Below, one piece after another: positions 61,901-64,000 of a stretch of DNA of 64,000 nt. Every line of letters begins with the position of its first letter. Positions within the stretch are counted from its first letter, which is position 1. The position numbers and the translations under genes are program-made. The DNA lies in contig QAOA01004365.1 of assembly GCA_003255065.1 (NCBI GenBank), positions 87,124 through 151,123 of the forward strand, read 5' to 3'. The notes beneath the pieces are model-generated. The model ran no database searches. It saw only the letters and a list, made by a program, of their open reading frames with translations, and was not told where the DNA came from. The stretch comes from Cercis canadensis (Eukaryota > Streptophyta > Magnoliopsida > Fabales > Fabaceae).

Positions 61901-63925
61901 ACACAGGATTATTCCGTTCTTACCCTTAGACCATTTTTCATGAGAATGAAATGAATTTTTTTGATTGCTTGTTGATTGAATTCTAATAGTATGTGAAACC
62001 TTTCAATGGTAATTTGGTACAGTGAGTTTATAAAAGTTTGCTTTGTTTGCAGCCGGACAGGAGAGGTTTGGAACAGTAATAAGCTCTTACTACAGAGGTG
62101 CACATGGAATCATTCTTGGTATGCTAGCTATAGATATTGGAAAATTGAATTTAGAGAGTCTTTCATACATACTTCAATTTATGGTATAGAAATATGTATT
62201 GCTGTGGAGGTTATGTGTACAATGTGAAACATGTGTTTGAATGATAAATGACCTTTTCTGTTTTGAACCTTAATATTTTATATCATAGTGATGTTCAAAT
62301 AGTGGTATTTATAACTTGGAATTAGTAAAGCTGAAATACATAGTAACTCTTTCAAGAATTAAGGCACTAAGGCATTAGTTCCATGTAATAAGCCACAAGT
62401 CATTAGATCCCTAAAATAATGCACTATATAATTATTCTAGTTAGTGGTTCTCTAGTTAATATTTTTCGATTACAATATTTATACTAGTGAGTTCTTTGGA
62501 GTGCTTTATATAGGAGTGGTTGAGAGAGTCTGTAATATGTACTGAGTTCTACATAATTATAAATTGTGTTTATACCAACAAGGTGTTGGCTTAGTGGAAG
62601 CAGGTTGAGCCCCAAGGCATTCTAGGCCAAAGGTCTTAAGTTCGAATCCTTGGAGTCGCACTTGTTGGGAGGGATTTACCGGTTACTGCTCCCGTCCCGA
62701 ACAATGATTAGTCCCATATCTAAAGCGTGTGGGGATACCCTGGGTGTAAACCAAAAATAAATAAATTGTGTTTATAGTCTCACCATTTTCTAACAACACA
62801 CACACACACAAAAGACAGACTTATGGACTACACATGTGGGCATTAAATCATTTAAACTTATACTATTATCACAAACGTTACCACGCACATCCATGGTTAT
62901 ATATACACATACAGATAGGTAGACAGAGTTATGCTTTTATGTCATCCATATTCACTAACCATCACTTTTTTTGCCCCCTTTTTTCCTTATTCTCTGACCT
63001 ATGCATATTCTGTCTTTTAATGTTTTAATGGTACTAGTATGGTAGTAATATCTGGAAGGCAGATTTTCCTAGAAATGATACTGATAGACAAACTATAGAT
63101 CTTTTCTTTATTCTAAATTGGTTGATTTCTTCATCTATAACTACTGGTTCAGGTAAGGGTTACGGTTTAGGATACTTCTGGGTCCTTCACATATAAATCT
63201 TTCTTTTGCTTACTGATTTGTTTCCTTGATAGGAATCATTGTGGACATTTTTGAATTGGAAGTCTTACATTTATAGGATTAATAATATTGGAAGTGTGGA
63301 AACCCAACAAATGTTTGTGCCCTAATGTCATGATGTATTAAAAATTTTGAGATTTAAAACTTCTTACTCTTGAATTGCTTACTTGGAGTATTTTTAGTAA
63401 CTTATTTGGATATTTTGGTAAAATAGTAGATCTTTCCACAAAGTGTGGAAGAATTTTGGCTCTTCCATTAAGAAATTTTTGGGAGGAAAGAATGTACTTT
63501 GCAATGATGTGGTCCTCACTCAATANGCCCTAATGTCATGATGTATTAAAAATTTTGAGATTTAAAACTTCTTACTCTTGATTTGCTTACTTGGAGTATT
63601 TTTAGTAACTTATTTGGATATTTTGGTAAAATACTAGATCTTTCCACAAAGTGTGGAAGAATTTTGGCTCTTCCATTAAGAAATTTTTGGGAGGAAAGAA
63701 TGTACTTTGCAATGATGTGGTCCTCACTCAATACATATTGTTTTCAGTATTTCCTGACTGTGTTGAAATCTAACAGCTTTTCTTCTTGAATTTTCTAATT
63801 TAGTCTATGATGTGACAAGGCGCGAAACATTTACAAACTTGGTGAATATATGGGCAAAAGAAGTTGAGCTCTACTCCACTAATCATGAGTACATCAAAAT
63901 TCTAGTTGGGAATAAGGTGGATAAG
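58937..63925 (+). CDS. RABC/Rab18-type small GTPase, 3' part beyond window
   Basis: Exons 58937-59078, 60087-60155, 62053-62118 and 63804-63925 join in phase to the first 133 residues; the rest lies past 64000. Small GTPases of this class recruit effectors to membranes in vesicle or lipid-droplet traffic. Motifs: P-loop GDSGVGKS (22-29), switch I SPTIGVDFKIK with Thr46, WDTAGQE (68-74), and NKVD (129-132). The series [13 protein letters not shown] and [14 protein letters not shown] is typical of plant RABC2. Switch II reads [13 protein letters not shown], where family members I know have ERFRTLTSSYYRG, so Arg is replaced by Gly77. The N-terminal MGSASS could be myristoylated in principle; the C-terminal prenylation site is not in view. 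The C/T-rich leader is at about 58780-58850. Intron 3 contains a SINE and an N-joined duplication. Confidence 0.93.
62575..62760 (+). mobile_element. intact tRNA-derived SINE with 16-bp target duplication
   Basis: A-box region GTGTTGGCTTAGTGGAAG, B box AAGTTCGAATCC about 50 bases on, a body with TTGTTGGGAGGGATTTACCG, and a 3' end in ACCAAAAATAA. ATAAATTGTGTTTATA is repeated perfectly at 62559-62574 and 62761-62776. It lies in intron 3 of the Rab gene, in the sense direction. Confidence 0.93.
62795..62810. repeat. (CA)n microsatellite
   Basis: A short CA run immediately after the SINE target duplication region. Confidence 0.85.
63319..63733 (+). repeat. 207-bp direct duplication across a single N (likely assembly join)
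   Basis: 63319-63525 and 63527-63733 are 207-bp copies with two substitutions (GAATTGCTT versus GATTTGCTT, AATAGTAG versus AATACTAG). They meet at the N at 63526, inside intron 3 of the Rab gene and about 70 bp before exon 4. Confidence 0.87.
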
Positions 63926-64000
63926 GTAAATCTTACAGCGAATGGTCTTGTAGTCCTTTCCTTGCTCTTCTAAAACAATAGAGAACCATATAAATTATGC

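Noticed and set aside
62575..62680. Possible tRNA gene (GTTCGAATCC box)
   Set aside because: The sequence does not fold into a cloverleaf, continues into an unrelated body with an A-rich end and is flanked by a target duplication, so it is a SINE.

Overview
The window is nuclear DNA from a eudicot plant. It is AT-rich, its genes have GT-AG introns, and intact genes match Arabidopsis families exon by exon. The overall look suggests a woody rosid such as Citrus, but that is inference and no species marker was found. Gene density is low: six intact or probable host genes, one gene running off the right edge, two gene-fragment pseudogenes and many small transposons.

Layout. (1) 0.3-2.1 kb: a Pack-MULE-like element carrying an intron-containing amidase fragment. 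(2) 5.9-8.1 kb, minus: a peroxisomal 4-coumarate-CoA ligase-like enzyme ending in SKL. (3) 9.4-13 kb: foldback/MITE elements. (4) 14.3-14.9 kb, minus: an unrecognised two-exon gene for a 76-residue secreted cysteine-rich peptide, with a SINE in its presumed 5' leader. (5) 17.7-24.2 kb, plus: chloroplast NADP-malate dehydrogenase, 14 exons, with both regulatory cysteine pairs. (6) 25.2-26.0 kb: a 5'-truncated LINE that runs into a 207-N gap and is bracketed by a target-site duplication. (7) 26.7-40.3 kb, minus: two NAC transcription factor genes in tandem, one membrane-tethered (ANAC053/078-like) and one with a C-terminal coiled coil (ANAC050/052-like). (8) 40.4-47.5 kb: gene-poor repeats. (9) 47.5-50.0 kb, plus: an intronless P-class PPR gene. 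(10) 52.6-52.9 kb: a broken SAL1/HAL2-like phosphatase fragment. (11) 57.5-58.6 kb: a 1.1-kb foldback element just upstream of (12) a RABC/Rab18-type GTPase gene from 58.9 kb, cut by the window end.

The genes do not form a pathway; eukaryotic neighbours here are independent. The one functional neighbourhood is the NAC pair, whose order and types match my memory of the Arabidopsis At3g10480-At3g10500 cluster, pointing to an ancient tandem duplication.

Two themes dominate the non-coding DNA. First, long-inverted-repeat MULE/foldback elements recur, several with 9-10 bp target duplications, alongside tRNA-derived SINEs with clear target duplications. Second, there is an assembly signature: five single N characters each sit exactly between two near-identical direct copies of 91-418 bp. 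These look like unmerged contig ends rather than real tandem duplications, and one of them duplicates the start codon of the second NAC gene.
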